DNA of 64,000 bases from Geotrypetes seraphini (GCF_902459505.1 NC_047097.1:13167749-13231748); one strand, 5' to 3'; numbered from the stretch's first letter, positions 23,486 to 34,795 are shown. Notes: a model not told the origin generated them from the sequence alone. Made by a program: numbers and translations.

Positions 23486-23659
23486 CAGGGGTCTCAAAGT
23501 CCCTCCTTGAGGGGCCGCAATCCAGTTGGATTTTCAGGATTTCCCCAATGAATATGCATGAGATCTATGTGCATGCACTGCTTTCAATGCATATTCATTG
23601 TGAAAATCCTGAAAACCCGACTGGATTGCAGCCCTCAAGGAGGGACTTTAAGATCCCTG
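23486..23659. mobile_element. hAT-like MITE, palindromic
   Basis: Ends CAGGGGTCTCAAAGTCCC and its near complement, with a long palindromic body (GGATTTTCAGGATTTCCCC against GTGAAAATCCTGAAAACCC). A clear 8-bp duplication is not visible. Confidence 0.65.
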
Positions 23660-23663
23660 GTCT

Positions 23664-23775
23664 AACCAATTTAGTGGTGCTAAAGATTAGCGCGTGCTAA
23701 ATGCTAAGACATCCATTATATTCCTATGGGCATCTTTGCATTTAGTGTGCGCTAAAGATTAATAAAAGGACCCCT
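23664..23775. mobile_element. Decayed MITE, GGGCxxCTTTTAC family
   Basis: The right end TAATAAAAGGACCCC and internal GATTAGCGCGTGCTAAATGC match the family at 21516 and 42696; the left end is decayed. Confidence 0.5.
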
Positions 23776-24058
23776 ATATCTATGTTTATATTTCATCAAT
23801 GTACTATTGTTACGCTGGTAACAAAATTTTGAGTTTTATATCGAGCTATACTTGCTGTACATGGCATTGGGTGAATCCCTTAATAAAGGCAGTAAATCTC
23901 AATAAATAAAATAGGTGCAAATGTATCAACAGATCAAGATGGAAGGCAGAAGATTAATAATACACGTTGACTTGAGCTTATTGAGTTGTTAAAGGTGAAT
24001 ACTGCTGTTTTATTAATTTGCTCGGATATATATAAAAATATTACTTTTTCAATTGCAG

Positions 24059-24132
24059 GAAAATGGTCGCGTATTAAGGGTAAAAGTTATAGCTGCAGTT
24101 GGCCTGGCAAAGAAGGATATCTTGGGAGCCAG
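24059..24132 (+). CDS. NEDD4: NEDD4 coding exon 2 (C2 domain start)
   Basis: 74 bp encoding ENGRVLRVKVIAAVG and then LAKKDILGA, ending in AG of a split serine codon. Flanks are a TTTTTCAATTGCAG acceptor and a GTAAGT donor. Human NEDD4 reads ENSRIVRVRVIAGIG and LAKKDILGAS here, and its split matches. This is the first beta strand of the C2 domain plus the calcium-binding loop 1 aspartate (KKD). The C2 domain takes NEDD4 to membranes and helps hold it autoinhibited. The phase-0 entry fits exon 1; the phase-2 exit fits exon 3. NEDD4L differs at several of these positions, and exon 3 decides for NEDD4. Confidence 0.95.
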
Positions 24133-24260
24133 GTAAGTTTACATTTATTCATTTGGGTGTAGGGTAGAAATTGCTATTCTTGAGGGAATTCTTTGCAAAA
24201 AAAAAAATAAAATTAACAGTTCTGTACACTTTATCTGTATGCTTTATGTTTAAGGATAAA

Positions 24261-24629
24261 AGCAACAGACTGTGGATGTCCTGAAAGATGATTTTATTTG
24301 CTCTTCATAATAAAAATACAAATAAAAGTCTGAATTAGTAATACACGTATGATTGTCCTGACGGACCCTCACTCCGATTTTACGTGCCACTCTGCTTGTT
24401 TGAAGCCATTTTCAGGTTTTATGCTCAGACACGTACATTGTTTTGCTCACATTATTTTCTTTGTACCCCACATCATCCGGACCCCATAGGAAGGCGGTCT
24501 TCCGAAACACAACCGTGTAGGGTCCGTCAGGACAATTATATATGTATTACTAATTCAGACTTATTTGTATTTTTATTGTGAAGAGCAAATAAAATCATCT
24601 TTCAGGACATCCACATCCACAGTCTGTTG
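24261..24629. repeat. Large palindrome downstream of exon 2
   Basis: Arms of about 115 bp pair: CAACAGACTGTGGATGTCC with its complement at the far end, and GATGATTTTATTTGCTCTTC with GAAGAGCAAATAAAATCATC. The loop (about 24375-24510) contains CCGAAACACAACCGTGTAGG, reminiscent of Penelope-like element ends. It starts 128 bp after the exon 2 donor. Confidence 0.75.
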
Positions 24630-24671
24630 TTTTTATCTTTGAATTGTTTTTACTGTGGATTATTGGGTCTC

Positions 24672-25100
24672 CCTTTTTGTTTTTTTGTGTTGCTTTATGC
24701 TTAAATCATCTTTATTGAACTCAGTAAAAATAACAGTGCTGTCAACAATTGCAAGCAACCAATACCAGTATACAAAGAAGCAGCATGAGCTCAAACAGTT
24801 TTGATCCACAGAAGAACCAGCTCCCCCCCCCAAGGATCCATAACCAAAAGCAATAATAAACAACAAACCCCCCCCCCCCCGAAATCACACATGAAATAAC
24901 AAAATGGACTCAATTAAAAGTTCAACTGCCAGCTCCGGGCTACAGGTGACAAGGAGTTCCAAAATATGCTCCAAATTCTGGTGAAATTCCAGCCAGCGGG
25001 AGACTCAAAACGCTTAATCTGCGGGCGTTCCATTTTCAGTAGATTAGCCATAAGCAATCTCCACTACTGAAGAGATGGGGGCTGCGTGTCTATCTGTATT
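24672..25100 (-). mobile_element. L1-like 3' end
   Basis: T-rich at its left edge (the A-tail of a minus-strand insertion). On the minus strand it gives remnants of an L1 ORF2 C-terminus (SRWLEFHQNLEHILELLV). Two C homopolymers (24824-24832, 24868-24880) lie inside. Confidence 0.55.
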
Positions 25101-26710
25101 CTTTATTTACCAAAATAACAAAATATAACTCCTATTTTTGAGTAATAACTTTTTTTATGTTTCATTGCAATTTACATTATTAATGAAAGGTATAGAATTT
25201 GCTCAAAAAGAACATCTTAAGACCTGGCTTGTACAGGCTTCATCCTCAAGCTTACTCTTGTCTCCTTTCCAGTTCATTCTTTCTACCCACCATAGCAGTT
25301 TCTTGTGTTTGACTCACCTCCAGCTCAATTCCCTTTCTAGCTCACTCTTGGATTTTTCTTAGCTTCAGTTCCCCTTCCAGCTTGCACTTGCCATCTTACC
25401 CAGACTCAAACTCTCCTTTGCAGAACAATAACCCCCTCCAGCTCACACTTATCCCCTTCCCAAGTTCAAACTTTCCTTCAGCTTGCTCTTGCCCTCTTCC
25501 CCAAACTCGGTCCCTCTGTAGCTCATTCTTGCCTCCTTCCCAGCTTCAGTCCCCCTCAAAGCAGTCTCTGGCTTTCCGTTGTCCTCAGTACTAGGCTTTC
25601 CTCCCAGGTCTTTCCATCACTGCTAACTTGGTTCCCAAGATATCTTTTTATCTGCAGCTTCATAGATTGCAATGCTTACTCTCTCCTTTGGCCAGGCAGT
25701 CCATATATACAGCTTCCCTCTCCTCCATGTGCTGAACGTAGTGCATCTCTTCTCCTTTGGCCTTATGAGTCTTTAACACGCTGCTTTCTCCTTCTCTGGT
25801 GCTATGAACCATGTGTTTAATTATTCGTTCCTTCCCCCTAGGCTGAACATGCTGCTTTCTCTCTCTTTCATTGCATAGCCCCAACCTTCCTGAATTCTGC
25901 ATAGGCAAATCTAGAATTAAGTGTTGGCAACCTAAAATTGAATTGTTTGTTTCTTGCAAAATATTACTAGGTTGACTTAAATATATATGTGCTAGAAATC
26001 TAAGTACAGCTGGTATATTTATATTCTGGCAGGAGAAGGGAAGGGAGAAGGAAAAAAGGAAGGAAACAGCTGGCAGGAAGATTAGAGGAGGGGAAGGGGT
26101 CAGGGTGGAATGGAGAGATCAGATGAGGGAAAGGGGAGAGACAGCGGAATGAGAAAGTAGAGAGAGATTGATGCTGGGAAGGGGGTCAGCAGAGAAATAA
26201 GGAGAGAGGGACAAAAATGCTAGATCTGGTGTAGGTAAGATAAAAATGAAGAGAGCAGTGAAGCTGGAATGAATCATGTGGATAGGGGAGAGGGGCATAG
26301 AAAGAAGGCAGATACCATATGGAAGGGGGAGGGGGCAGATAGTGGATGGAAGGGGCAGATGCTGGATTGAAGAGACAGGGCAGAAGCTGGAAGGAAGAGA
26401 GTGAAAAGAAGAAGAAACCAGAGACAACAAAAGGTAGAAAAAAAATATTTCTATTTTGTCATTAGAATATATCAGATTTGAAATATATATTATGCTAGAG
26501 CTGGTGTTAGACATAACTGGGGACTGCAAAGCCCAGGCAGTGCTTTAGCTTCCAGCTGGCTTAGGGCTCTCTCTGACCAGGAGGCACTCCCCTAACACCA
26601 TTCCTATCATGTGTGATTGCGGTATTCTGTTAGCATGATATTTCAGTGTAGTATTATGTAATAATTTGCTTTATTCAGTTTTCTTGATAGTGGAGGGGAG
26701 ACAGGGGTTT
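25100..26710. repeat. Degenerate low-complexity tandem DNA
   Basis: 25250-25600 is built of loose units with CAGCTCACTCTTGCC. 26030-26430 is purine-rich with units like GGAAGGGGCAGATGCTGGAT. On the opposite strand it resembles 45600-45900. I see no gene. Confidence 0.5.
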
Positions 26711-27230
26711 TGTTGATCCTTGCTCTGTATTATTTGTATTTATAAAATGACAGTTGTACAGAATATTGTTTCTTTTTATATTTTAATAAAATACGTTCAA
26801 TATAAAATCAAAACTGAGGCTTATGCAGATGGGATCAGATGTTATCCCAGGACAAGCAGGCAGGCATTCTCACTAGTGGATGACGTCATCCAACGGAGCC
26901 CTGATGCGGACATCTCACAAGCACACTTGCTTGTAGAAATTTTTAGAAGTTTTGAGTTGCCCACATCGCGCATGCGCGCGAGTGCCTTCCCGCCCGATGC
27001 ACCGGGCATGTCTCCTCAGTTCTTTCTCTTCCACGGAGCTGAGAAGTTTACCTTTGAATTTCTCTGTGCGAAGTTCCTTTTTTGTGCCTTCTGTGCCCGC
27101 AGGTTTGGGTTTTTTGTGCTCATTCCTGTTGGCTCACATTACGTTTTGTTGTTTAAAAAAAAAAAATTTAGTTTGATCGGGCAGGTTGCGTGGCTGCGGC
27201 CCCACGGCTTTGACCTTGCGGCGGAGCTTT

Positions 27231-28844
27231 TTCGGCCTATGTCCCGGCCTGTTACCAGTTTTAAAAAGTGTGTCAAGTGCCAACGCGCAATTTCGTTGAT
27301 GGACCCGCATCGACGCTGTCTTCAGTGTCTCGGGCATCAACACCTTCCGAAATCGTGCCGGCCTTGCTCCACGCTCACAGCACGTGCGTTTAAGCGTCGC
27401 TGTATTTTGTGGGAGTTGCTGTTTGGCATGGAGGCGTCTCCGGTGCTGCCCTCTTCCCAGAGCGCCACGCCTTCGACTTCCGTTTCTACATCTTTTGCCT
27501 CGAGTCTGCTCAAGCCTGCCTCGCTCGTGCCGGCTTCGACCTCGATGCAGGCTGCGGTGCCTTCCGATTTCTCTTCAGGTCAGATAGCGCAGCCTCCTAT
27601 CCCTCCAGTGGTGCTTAAGGTGCCCAAGGCCTCCAAATCCAAGCTCCCTGGCGGCCGAATGACCGACGTCCATGCAGGAGGTCCCATTTCTGATGTGGAT
27701 CCCTCTTTGCCGGTGTCGTTTCACGCCTTGATGGAGAAGCGATTTGTCGAGCTCTTTACCAAAATTGGGCCGATGCTTCTCTCCCAGATCCAGCCTGGGC
27801 ACGCGGAAGCCTCCCGCGAGGTCGAGCTGCCTCCGGTGCCTCCTCGGCGCACACTCTCGCAGCTTGGAGCAGAGTCTCGGCGAGTGTTGGGTCTGGCTCC
27901 GGGACATGTCTCGCAAGGAGCAGAGTCTTTGCCCATGCCACCTTTTGGAGCCGATACCCTCGATCCATGGCTTGCCTGGTCCGGACCCTTCCTCTGCGAT
28001 GCCGGGCCTCGAACCTTGGGGAACGCCTCGGGGGGCCTCGTCTCAGCCTCTGATGCTTCGCTCCACGACCTCCAGTCCCATCTACTCGGTGGCTGCCTCG
28101 TCTGAGCGTTGCTCGCCTCGTCGCTCGAGGCCTGCTTCTCGACACAGCTCCGGTCGTCGATCGAGGCACTCCTCGATGCATTCATTGAGACACGCCTCGC
28201 CTCGTCGGAAGCAACCTTTCCGGGAGTTTTCTCCGGAATACTCGCCTCCTCCTCCCATGCCGGAACTTGAAGACTGCGGGGGTTCGTTCTCTCCGTGCCG
28301 GTCGTCGGCATCGGCGGACCAGGCCGCCTCATCGTCTTCGAGCCCGCCTCGAGGGCCGGCTCTGGCGGACCAGTTGTCATTCTTGTCCTTCCTGAGGCAG
28401 ATGGCGGTGGATCTGGATATCACCCTGGATTCGGGCTCCAAGTTCTCGAAGGAGTATCTGGAGATGATGCATCTTCCTCAACCTCCGGCCGAGTCTCTAT
28501 GCCTGCCTCTACACAAGCTTCTGGACCAGACTTTCATGAGATGCTTCGAGACCCCGTACTCCATCCCGGCGGTCCTGGGGAAGTTGGATGCTCGATACCG
28601 CACGGTGCACCATAAGGGCTTCGACGGGGCACAGTTCTCGCACCAGTCTCTCCCAGGTCTATGCTTCCACACCTCCTGGCCGGGAGGGAAAAACCATAGA
28701 CAGATTTGGCAGGCGCATCTACCAGAACTCGATGATGGCTTCTCGAGTCCTCAATTACAGCTTTCATTTTGCGACCTACTTCGAGTTTTTTCTCTCCATC
28801 CTTCACAAGTTTTTACCATATCTGGACTCTCAGGCTCGTTTTGA
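27231..28844 (+). pseudogene. DIRS gag-like region
   Basis: It opens after the left terminal repeat with a small cysteine/histidine cluster (KCVKCQRAISL ... CLQCLGH) followed by serine- and proline-rich sequence, as in the first ORF of vertebrate DIRS elements. Treated as a fossil. Confidence 0.65.
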
Positions 28845-29521
28845 GTACTCGGAGGTGCTGGCATCGTTGTCCCAGCTCCGCCTGCAGATGATGCAATCGT
28901 CTTACGATGCTTTCGAGCTCTCGGCCAGAGCGGCAGCCTGTTCGGTGGCCATGAGACGCTTGGCATGGCTTCGCACCATCGATATGGACCCGAATCTCCA
29001 GGACCGGCTGGCGAACATTCCCTGTGCGGGAGCGGACCTTTTCGACGAGTCCATCAAGGCAGCTACGGAGAAGTTATCCAAACATGAAAAATCTTTTCAG
29101 TTTATCCTCCGCCAGAAGCCCAAGCCTGCCATCTCTCGTCCGGCTCGTCCTCCTATGATTTATCAATGGTGCTACCCGCTGAAGCAGGCTCCCGCCATTC
29201 GGCCGCCAGTGAAGAGGCAGCATCAGCAGAAGCCCCAGCAAAAGCCTCCACCTTCTGCTGTCCCCAAGGCTCCCCAGCCTTTTTGACTGTCTCGTAGGGA
29301 GCATAACTTCCATCGTTCTGCCCTCCCCTCTTTTTCCCATCGGAGGTCGTCTCCATCATTTTTACCATCGATGGACGACTATTACCACCGACCTCTGGGT
29401 CCTTTCCATCGTAAGAGAGGGATACTCTCTTCAGTTCCATCATGTTCCCCCGGAACATCCTCCAAGAGAGTATCCTTCCAATTTAACCCAGACCGCCCTT
29501 CTTCTTCAGGAAGCTCACGCT

Positions 29522-31207
29522 TTGCTCCGGCTTCGCACCGTCGAGCCGGTCCCGGTGGACCAACAGAACAAGGGTTTTTACTCCCGGTACTTCCTTGTTC
29601 CAAAGAAGACGGGCGACCTGCATCCTATTTTGGACCTCAGGGTGCTCAACAAGTTCCTGGTCAGGGAGAAGTTTCGCATGTTGACCCTGGCTTCTTTCTA
29701 TCCCCTCCTCGAGCAGAACGACTGGTTATGCTCCCTGGATCTCAAGGAGGCCTACACTCATATTCCCATCCATCTGGTCTCCCGTCAATACCTCAGATTT
29801 CGGGTGGGACACCTTCATCTTCAGTACAGAGTGCTTCCTTTCGGCCTTGCTTCGTCTCCCAGAGTCTTCACCAAGTGCCTGGTTGTGGTGGCCGCAGCAC
29901 TCAGGAACCATGGTCTGCAGGTGTTTCCCTACCTCGATGACTGGCTCATCAAGGATTCCACGTCTCAGGGGGTCGTCCGGGCCACTCAGAGGACGATCTG
30001 GTTTCTACAGAGTCTGGGATTCGAGATCAACTTTCCCAAATCCCATCTTCAACCTTCACAGACTCTCCCCTTCATCGGAGCTGTTCTGGATACTATTCAA
30101 CTCAGAGCGTTCCTTCCTCCTCAGTGCCTGGCGGCTCTTCTTCAGCTTTGTCACTCGGTCTCTTCTCGCCCGTCCAACTCGGCGAGACACATGATGGTGC
30201 TGCTGGGCCACATGGCCTCTATGGTTCACGTGACTCCTTTTGCCAGACTTCACCTGCGGATTCCTCAGTGGACCCTAGCTTCTCAATGGTCGCAGATCTC
30301 CGACCCTCTGACTCGTCACATTCAGGTCACTCCTGCTCTGCTGCAGTCGCGTCGCTGGTGGATGCTCTCTTCCAATCTTTCCAGAGGTTTGCTGTTTCAC
30401 ATGCCTACCCATCAGAAGGTTCTCACGACCGACTCCTCGAACTATGCTTGGGGGGCTCATCTGGACGGGCTGCGCACCCAGGGCTATTGGACGAGTGCGG
30501 ATCGTCTGTGCCATATCAATCTCCTGGAACTCAGGACGATTTTCAATGCTCTCACTGCTTTTCAGCATCTACTGCACGACATGGTGGTCCTCATTCGTAC
30601 GGACAATCAGGTCACCATGTATTATGTCAACAAACAGAGCGGCACGAGATTGGCCTCCCTCTGTCAGGAAGCTCTGAAAGTTTGGGATTGGGTGATTTGC
30701 CACAACTCCTTTCTCAAAGCTGTCTACATTCAGGGGGCGGACAATGCCTTGGGGGACAACTTGAGTCGCCTTCTACAGCTTCACGAGTGGACTCTCCATT
30801 CCACGCCCCTTCATCAAATCTTCTCCCTGTGGGGAACGCCTCAGAGAGACCTCTTTGCAGCTCCCCACAACTTCAAACTGCCTCGGTTCTGCTCCAGGAT
30901 CTACACTCCTCATCGTCTCGAGGCAGATGCTTTTCTTCTGGACTGGGGGAATCTCTTTCTGTATGCGTTTCCTCCATTTCCTCTCATTCAAAAGACTCTG
31001 GTCAAGCTCAAGTCTGACCGGGCCACCATGATTCTGATTGCTCCTCGGTGGCCCAGGCAACCTTGGTACTCCCTTCTTCTGCAACTCAGCAGCAAGGAAC
31101 CCTTCCTTGTATCAGTGTTTCCATCTCTGCTTGCGCAGCATCAGGGATCTCGGCTTCATCCCAACCTGCAGTCGCTACACCTGACAGCTTGGTTCCTCTC
31201 AGTGTAA
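29522..31207 (+). CDS. DIRS reverse transcriptase and RNase H
   Basis: This is a 561-residue open frame. RT signatures include FYSRYFLVPKKTGDLHPILD near the start, LDLKEAYTHIPI and the catalytic FPYLDDWLI block. An RNase H region follows (LTTDSSNYAWGAH, INLLELRTIFNAL, RTDNQVTMYYVN, GADNALGDNLSR). Domain order matches DIRS pol. Its 3' end overlaps the recombinase region. Confidence 0.85.
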   Translation: MLRLRTVEPVPVDQQNKGFYSRYFLVPKKTGDLHPILDLRVLNKFLVREKFRMLTLASFYPLLEQNDWLCSLDLKEAYTHIPIHLVSRQYLRFRVGHLHLQYRVLPFGLASSPRVFTKCLVVVAAALRNHGLQVFPYLDDWLIKDSTSQGVVRATQRTIWFLQSLGFEINFPKSHLQPSQTLPFIGAVLDTIQLRAFLPPQCLAALLQLCHSVSSRPSNSARHMMVLLGHMASMVHVTPFARLHLRIPQWTLASQWSQISDPLTRHIQVTPALLQSRRWWMLSSNLSRGLLFHMPTHQKVLTTDSSNYAWGAHLDGLRTQGYWTSADRLCHINLLELRTIFNALTAFQHLLHDMVVLIRTDNQVTMYYVNKQSGTRLASLCQEALKVWDWVICHNSFLKAVYIQGADNALGDNLSRLLQLHEWTLHSTPLHQIFSLWGTPQRDLFAAPHNFKLPRFCSRIYTPHRLEADAFLLDWGNLFLYAFPPFPLIQKTLVKLKSDRATMILIAPRWPRQPWYSLLLQLSSKEPFLVSVFPSLLAQHQGSRLHPNLQSLHLTAWFLSV

Positions 31208-32237
31208 CTTCCCTTCAGTTTTCACCAGCTGTGCGGGATGTTTTGGAAGCTTCAAGGAAGCCTGCTACTCTACAATGCTATTCCCAGAAATGGACTAGAT
31301 TCTCTACTTGGTGTTTTTCTCATCACAAGGAACCTCAACACGCCTCCTTGTCCTCTGTTTTGGACTACCTTTTGCACCTGTCTCATTCTGGTCTCAAGTC
31401 TACATCGATCAGAGTCCATCTTAGTGCAATTGCTGCTTTTCACCAGCCTCTTCAAGGGAAACCTCCTCTTTCTGCACATCCTGTGGTTTCCAGATTTATG
31501 AAAGGACTTTTCCATGTCAATCCTCCCCTCAAACTGCCTCCGGTGGTTTGGGACCTCAATGTTGTTCTTTCTCAACTTATGAAGCCTCCATTTGAACCTC
31601 TTAACAAGGTTCTCTGAAATTTCTCACTTGGAAAGTGGTGCTTCTCATTGGCCTCACTTTTGCCCATCGAGTGAGTGAACTTCAAGCGTTGGTTGCGGAT
31701 CCGCCCTTTACAATGTTTCATCATGACAAGGTGGTCCTCCGCACTCATCCCAAATTCCTCCCCAAGGTGGTCTCGGAATTTCATCTGAATCAATCCATTG
31801 TTCTTCCTGTGTTTTTTCCAAAGCCTCATTCTCATCCTGGAGAATCAGCTCTTCACACTCTGGACTGTAAACGTGCTTTGGCTTTCTACCTGGAACATAC
31901 CAAGCCTCACAGAACTGCTCCTCAACTTTTCATCTCCTTTGATCCGAACAAGTTGGGACGCCCTATCTCTAAGCGCACCATCTCCAACTGGATGGCGGCT
32001 TGTATCTCTTTCTGCTATGCCCAGGCTGGATTACCCCTTCACAGTAAAGTAACAGCCCATAAGGTCAGAGCAATGGCAGCCTCTGTCGCTTTCCTCAGAT
32101 CGACACCGATTGAGGAGATTTGTAAAGCTGCCACTTGGTCCTCGGTTCATACCTTCACCTCACACTATTGTCCGGATACCTTCTCCAGACGGGATGGACA
32201 GTTTGGCCAAACAGTGTTGCAAAATTTATTCTCCTAA
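31048..32237 (+). pseudogene. DIRS tyrosine recombinase region
   Basis: It contains a core-binding SAM-like part (KPATLQCYSQKWTRFSTW, SVLDYLLHLSHSGLK) and a catalytic part with RVSELQALVADPPF, KRTISNWMAACISFC, TAHKVRAMAAS and TFTSHYCPD. This is the enzyme DIRS uses to integrate circular DNA. Fossil status as for the whole element. Confidence 0.8.
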
Positions 32238-32282
32238 GTTGCCAACTCTCCCTCCATCCCTTTGTGGTTAGCTTGGAGGTCA

Positions 32283-32360
32283 CCCACTAGTGAGAATACC
32301 TGCCTGCTTGTCCTGGGATAAAGCAATGTTACTTACTGTAACAGTTGTTATCCAGGGACA
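32283..32360. repeat. DIRS internal complementary region
   Basis: The left half (CACTAGTGAGAATACCTGCC onward) is the complement of the element's left edge. The right half (AGCAATGTTACTTACTGTAA onward) is the complement of its right edge. In the DIRS model this bridges the two ends to make a circle. Confidence 0.85.
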
Positions 32361-32695
32361 GCAGGCAGCTATTCTCACGTCCCACCCACCTCCCCTGGGT
32401 TGGCGTCTCTGCTAGCTATCTGAACTGAGGAGACATGCCCGGTGCATCGGGCGGGAAGGCACTCACGCATGCGCGGTGTGGGCAACTCGAAACTTCTAAA
32501 AGTTTCTACAAGCAAGTGTGCTTGTGAGATGTCCGCATCGGGGCTTCGTTGGATGACGTCACCCACTAGTGAGAATAGCTGCCTGCTGTCCCTGGATAAC
32601 AACTGTTACGGTAAGTAACATTGCTGTTTGTGGGGACTGAGCTTGCAGAGAAAGGGCGGAAATGGGTTTTTTAAAATTTCAGTCTTAGTAGTTTG

Positions 32696-32870
32696 CCGGG
32701 CCACAAAATATTTATTTTATTTCCGCCGGTCCATAGGTGTCAAAAGGTTGAAGAACACTGCTCTATAGCAGTGTTCTTCAACCTTTTGACACCTATGGAC
32801 CGGCAGAAATAAATAATTATTTTGTGAACCAGCACTGGTCCATGAACCGGCAGTTGAAGAACACTGGACT
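32696..32870. repeat. Head-to-head hAT-like ends
   Basis: Two copies of a terminus with CAGTGTTCTTCAACC and CACCTATGGACCGGC face each other across CTCTATAG, forming a strong palindrome. Related ends occur near 34745-34775 and at 62875. One element may run from 32768 to about 34773, but no matching 8-bp duplication was found. Confidence 0.55.
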
Positions 32871-33117
32871 AAGTTGTGCCCATCTCCACCCAATCTCCGC
32901 CCCAGACACTGCCCCCATAATAGTACTAATTGTAACACCATTTTTTCCATTCATTTTCGCGCATGTGCACTCAACTGCGTGCTTCTGTTTTCCCTGATCT
33001 GTGAGATGTAGGTCCGTGGTATTGCAGGAGTGCGCATGCGCGCCTAAAGTTCTTTTCAGTTCGTCTTCGTCCCTCTCCCCCCCAATCCCCAATGAGCCTC
33101 CCACCCGATTTTCCCTT

Positions 33118-33435
33118 CTCGCGGTTTGGCCGGCTCCCTTAGTCCCTTGCCGCCGCCGCCACCCCCTTCCCTTCCCGCGGTCGACAAACCTCTTGGCTCC
33201 AGCAGCGGCCGCAGCACTGTAAACATGCTGCTTCGCAGCCTCTACTGCCTTGATTTGTTCTTCCGTGTCCCTGACGACATCATCAGAGACACGGCAGAGC
33301 AAATCAGGGCAGTAGAGGCCGCGAAGCAGCGTATTTACAGTGCTGCGGCCGCTGCTGGAACCAAGAGGTTTGTCGACCGCGGGAAGGGAAGGGGGTGGCG
33401 GTGGCAAGAGACTAGGGTAGCTGGCCAGACCGCGG
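33118..33435. repeat. 318-bp palindrome in Helitron copy 4
   Basis: Arms CTTCCCTTCCCGCGGTCGAC and GTCGACCGCGGGAAGGGAAG pair around a centre near 33276. The inner part (CTGATTTG ... CAAATCAGG) is shared with the palindrome at 8629-8774. Confidence 0.85.
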
Positions 33436-33539
33436 GGATGGTGCGCATCTTCAAAAAAGTGTAGGCGGGAGGCGAGTGAAGGAGTTTCAGCTCAGAGGAA
33501 CGGCTGGAGGGTGCTGCAGGTGGCCCATGCAGGTAAACA

Positions 33540-34140
33540 TTCTCACAGGAGGGGAAAGGGGGCTGCTTCGGGCGGAGGGGTGTGCTGGGAGGCAGATCGT
33601 TTTGCTTAGGGGGGGGGAAGACAGAAGAGGGGCCACGGAGAGACAGGGAGGAACTGGAGCGGGAAAGGGAAAGGGGCCTGCTTTGGGGGAGGGGTGTGCT
33701 TGGAGGCAGACAGCTTTACTTGGTGGGGGAGACAGAAGGGGGGGCCACGGAGAGACAGGGAGGAACTTGAGCGGGAGAGGGAAAGGGGCCTGCTTTGGGG
33801 GAGGGGTGTGCTTGGAGGCAGACAGCTTTACTTGGTGGGGGAGACAGAAGGGGGGCCAAGGAGAGACAGTCAGGGAGGAACTGGAGGGGCAGAGGGAAAG
33901 GGGTCTGCTTTGGGGGAGGGGTGTGCTGGGAGGTAGATAGCTTTGCTTGAGGGGGAGACAAAATGGGGGGCCACTGAGAGATAGTCAGGGAGGAATTGGA
34001 GGGGTAGAGGGAAAGGGGTCTGCTTTGGGGTAGGGGTGTGCTGGGAGGCAGATCGTTTTGCTTAGGGGGGGAAGACAGAAGAGGGACCACGGAGAGACAG
34101 TTAGGGAGGAACTGAAGAGGGAGAGGGAAAGGGGGCTGCT
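33540..34140. repeat. Minisatellite of about 125 bp units
   Basis: Four to five units each with GGGAAAGGGGCCTGCTTTGG, GGAGGCAGACAGCTTTACTT and GGCCACGGAGAGACAGGGAG. A shorter version is in Helitron copy 3 (22665-22890). Confidence 0.8.
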
Positions 34141-34177
34141 TTCTAGCACCCGTTAATGTAACGGGCTTAAACACTAG

Positions 34178-34230
34178 TATATATATATTATATATAAATA
34201 CACACACACACACACACACTGTATGCTTTT
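34178..34230. repeat. TA and CA microsatellite
   Basis: A TA run followed by a CA run directly after the Helitron end. Confidence 0.8.
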
Positions 34231-34795
34231 CAACATTCAGTCCTACCAGAAAACAGATAACCCCATGCAAATGCAGGTCCAAAAACTAAAAGTACTAATA
34301 TTTACAAACAAACCCTAAGATGCAAGACTGCAAGCAGTACAACCCCAGAGGAAAAGAAACAAATGCATTTCTTCCTGAAGAGACAGCAGATGTAAATCAA
34401 TCACTAAAAAAAAAAATAAAAGCATTCCCTCTACCGTTGTTGTCTCTCTCCCTCCATGCTGTGCCTTGCCTTCTGGCCTGCCCTCTGGTGTTATCTTTGG
34501 GCAGGTCCACGGTTTGATCAACATGGTGTCTTTGGGCCGTCTCCCTGAATGCTGCAGTGCACAAAGCTGTGGGCAGCAGCTCCTCGTGCACGTCCCACAC
34601 CTCATCTGGAAGCCTTCCCTCTGACGTTGTGACGTCAGAGAGAAGACTTCCGGTTCTGGCACAAGGACGCGCGTAGAAGCCTTTTCCCACTGCTTGTGCA
34701 CTGCAGCACTCAGGAAGCTGACCCCAAAACGCCGCGTTGATAGCACCATGGACCGGCGGCTGAAGAACACTTTCTTCTGCCCGATGAATGTGCCA
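34231..34795. other. No gene recognised
   Basis: Contains a hAT-like end with ATGGACCGGCGGCTGAAGAA near 34748-34767; otherwise unassigned. Confidence 0.4.

Larger units (their letters stand above)
6504..24058 (+). other. NEDD4: NEDD4 intron 1
   Basis: A 17,555-bp phase-0 intron from the GTGAAT donor to a TTTTTCAATTGCAG acceptor. It is mostly transposon sequence, listed separately. No further exon of the gene was recognised inside it. Confidence 0.8.
26842..32625 (+). mobile_element. DIRS-type tyrosine recombinase retrotransposon
   Basis: The element has inverted terminal repeats of about 180 bp (26842-27021 and 32423-32600) that are roughly 93 percent alike by eye. An internal region (32283-32360) is complementary to the outer edges of both ends, the DIRS hallmark. 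Parts in order: a gag-like region, reverse transcriptase with RNase H, and a tyrosine recombinase. It lies in NEDD4 intron 2 in sense orientation. It looks near complete but broken, with a handful of breaks mainly in the first half. Close similarity of its ends suggests a fairly young insertion. Confidence 0.9.
33020..34177 (+). mobile_element. Non-autonomous Helitron, copy 4 (5' end unclear)
   Basis: The 3' end is clear: the CCCGTTA-ATG-TAACGGG hairpin, CTTAAACACTAG, then T. Inside are a 318-bp palindrome (33118-33435) and a minisatellite (33540-34140), the same architecture as copy 1. No TC start of the TCTATATAATAAAA type was found, so the left border is approximate. Confidence 0.65.

Noticed and set aside
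24375-24510. Possible hammerhead ribozyme of a Penelope-like element
   Set aside because: The CTGATGA core and its paired GAAA are not present in the right arrangement.
27744-28844. Second long frame overlapping the DIRS gag-like region as a separate host gene
   Set aside because: It lies inside the DIRS borders and has the same serine/proline-rich composition.
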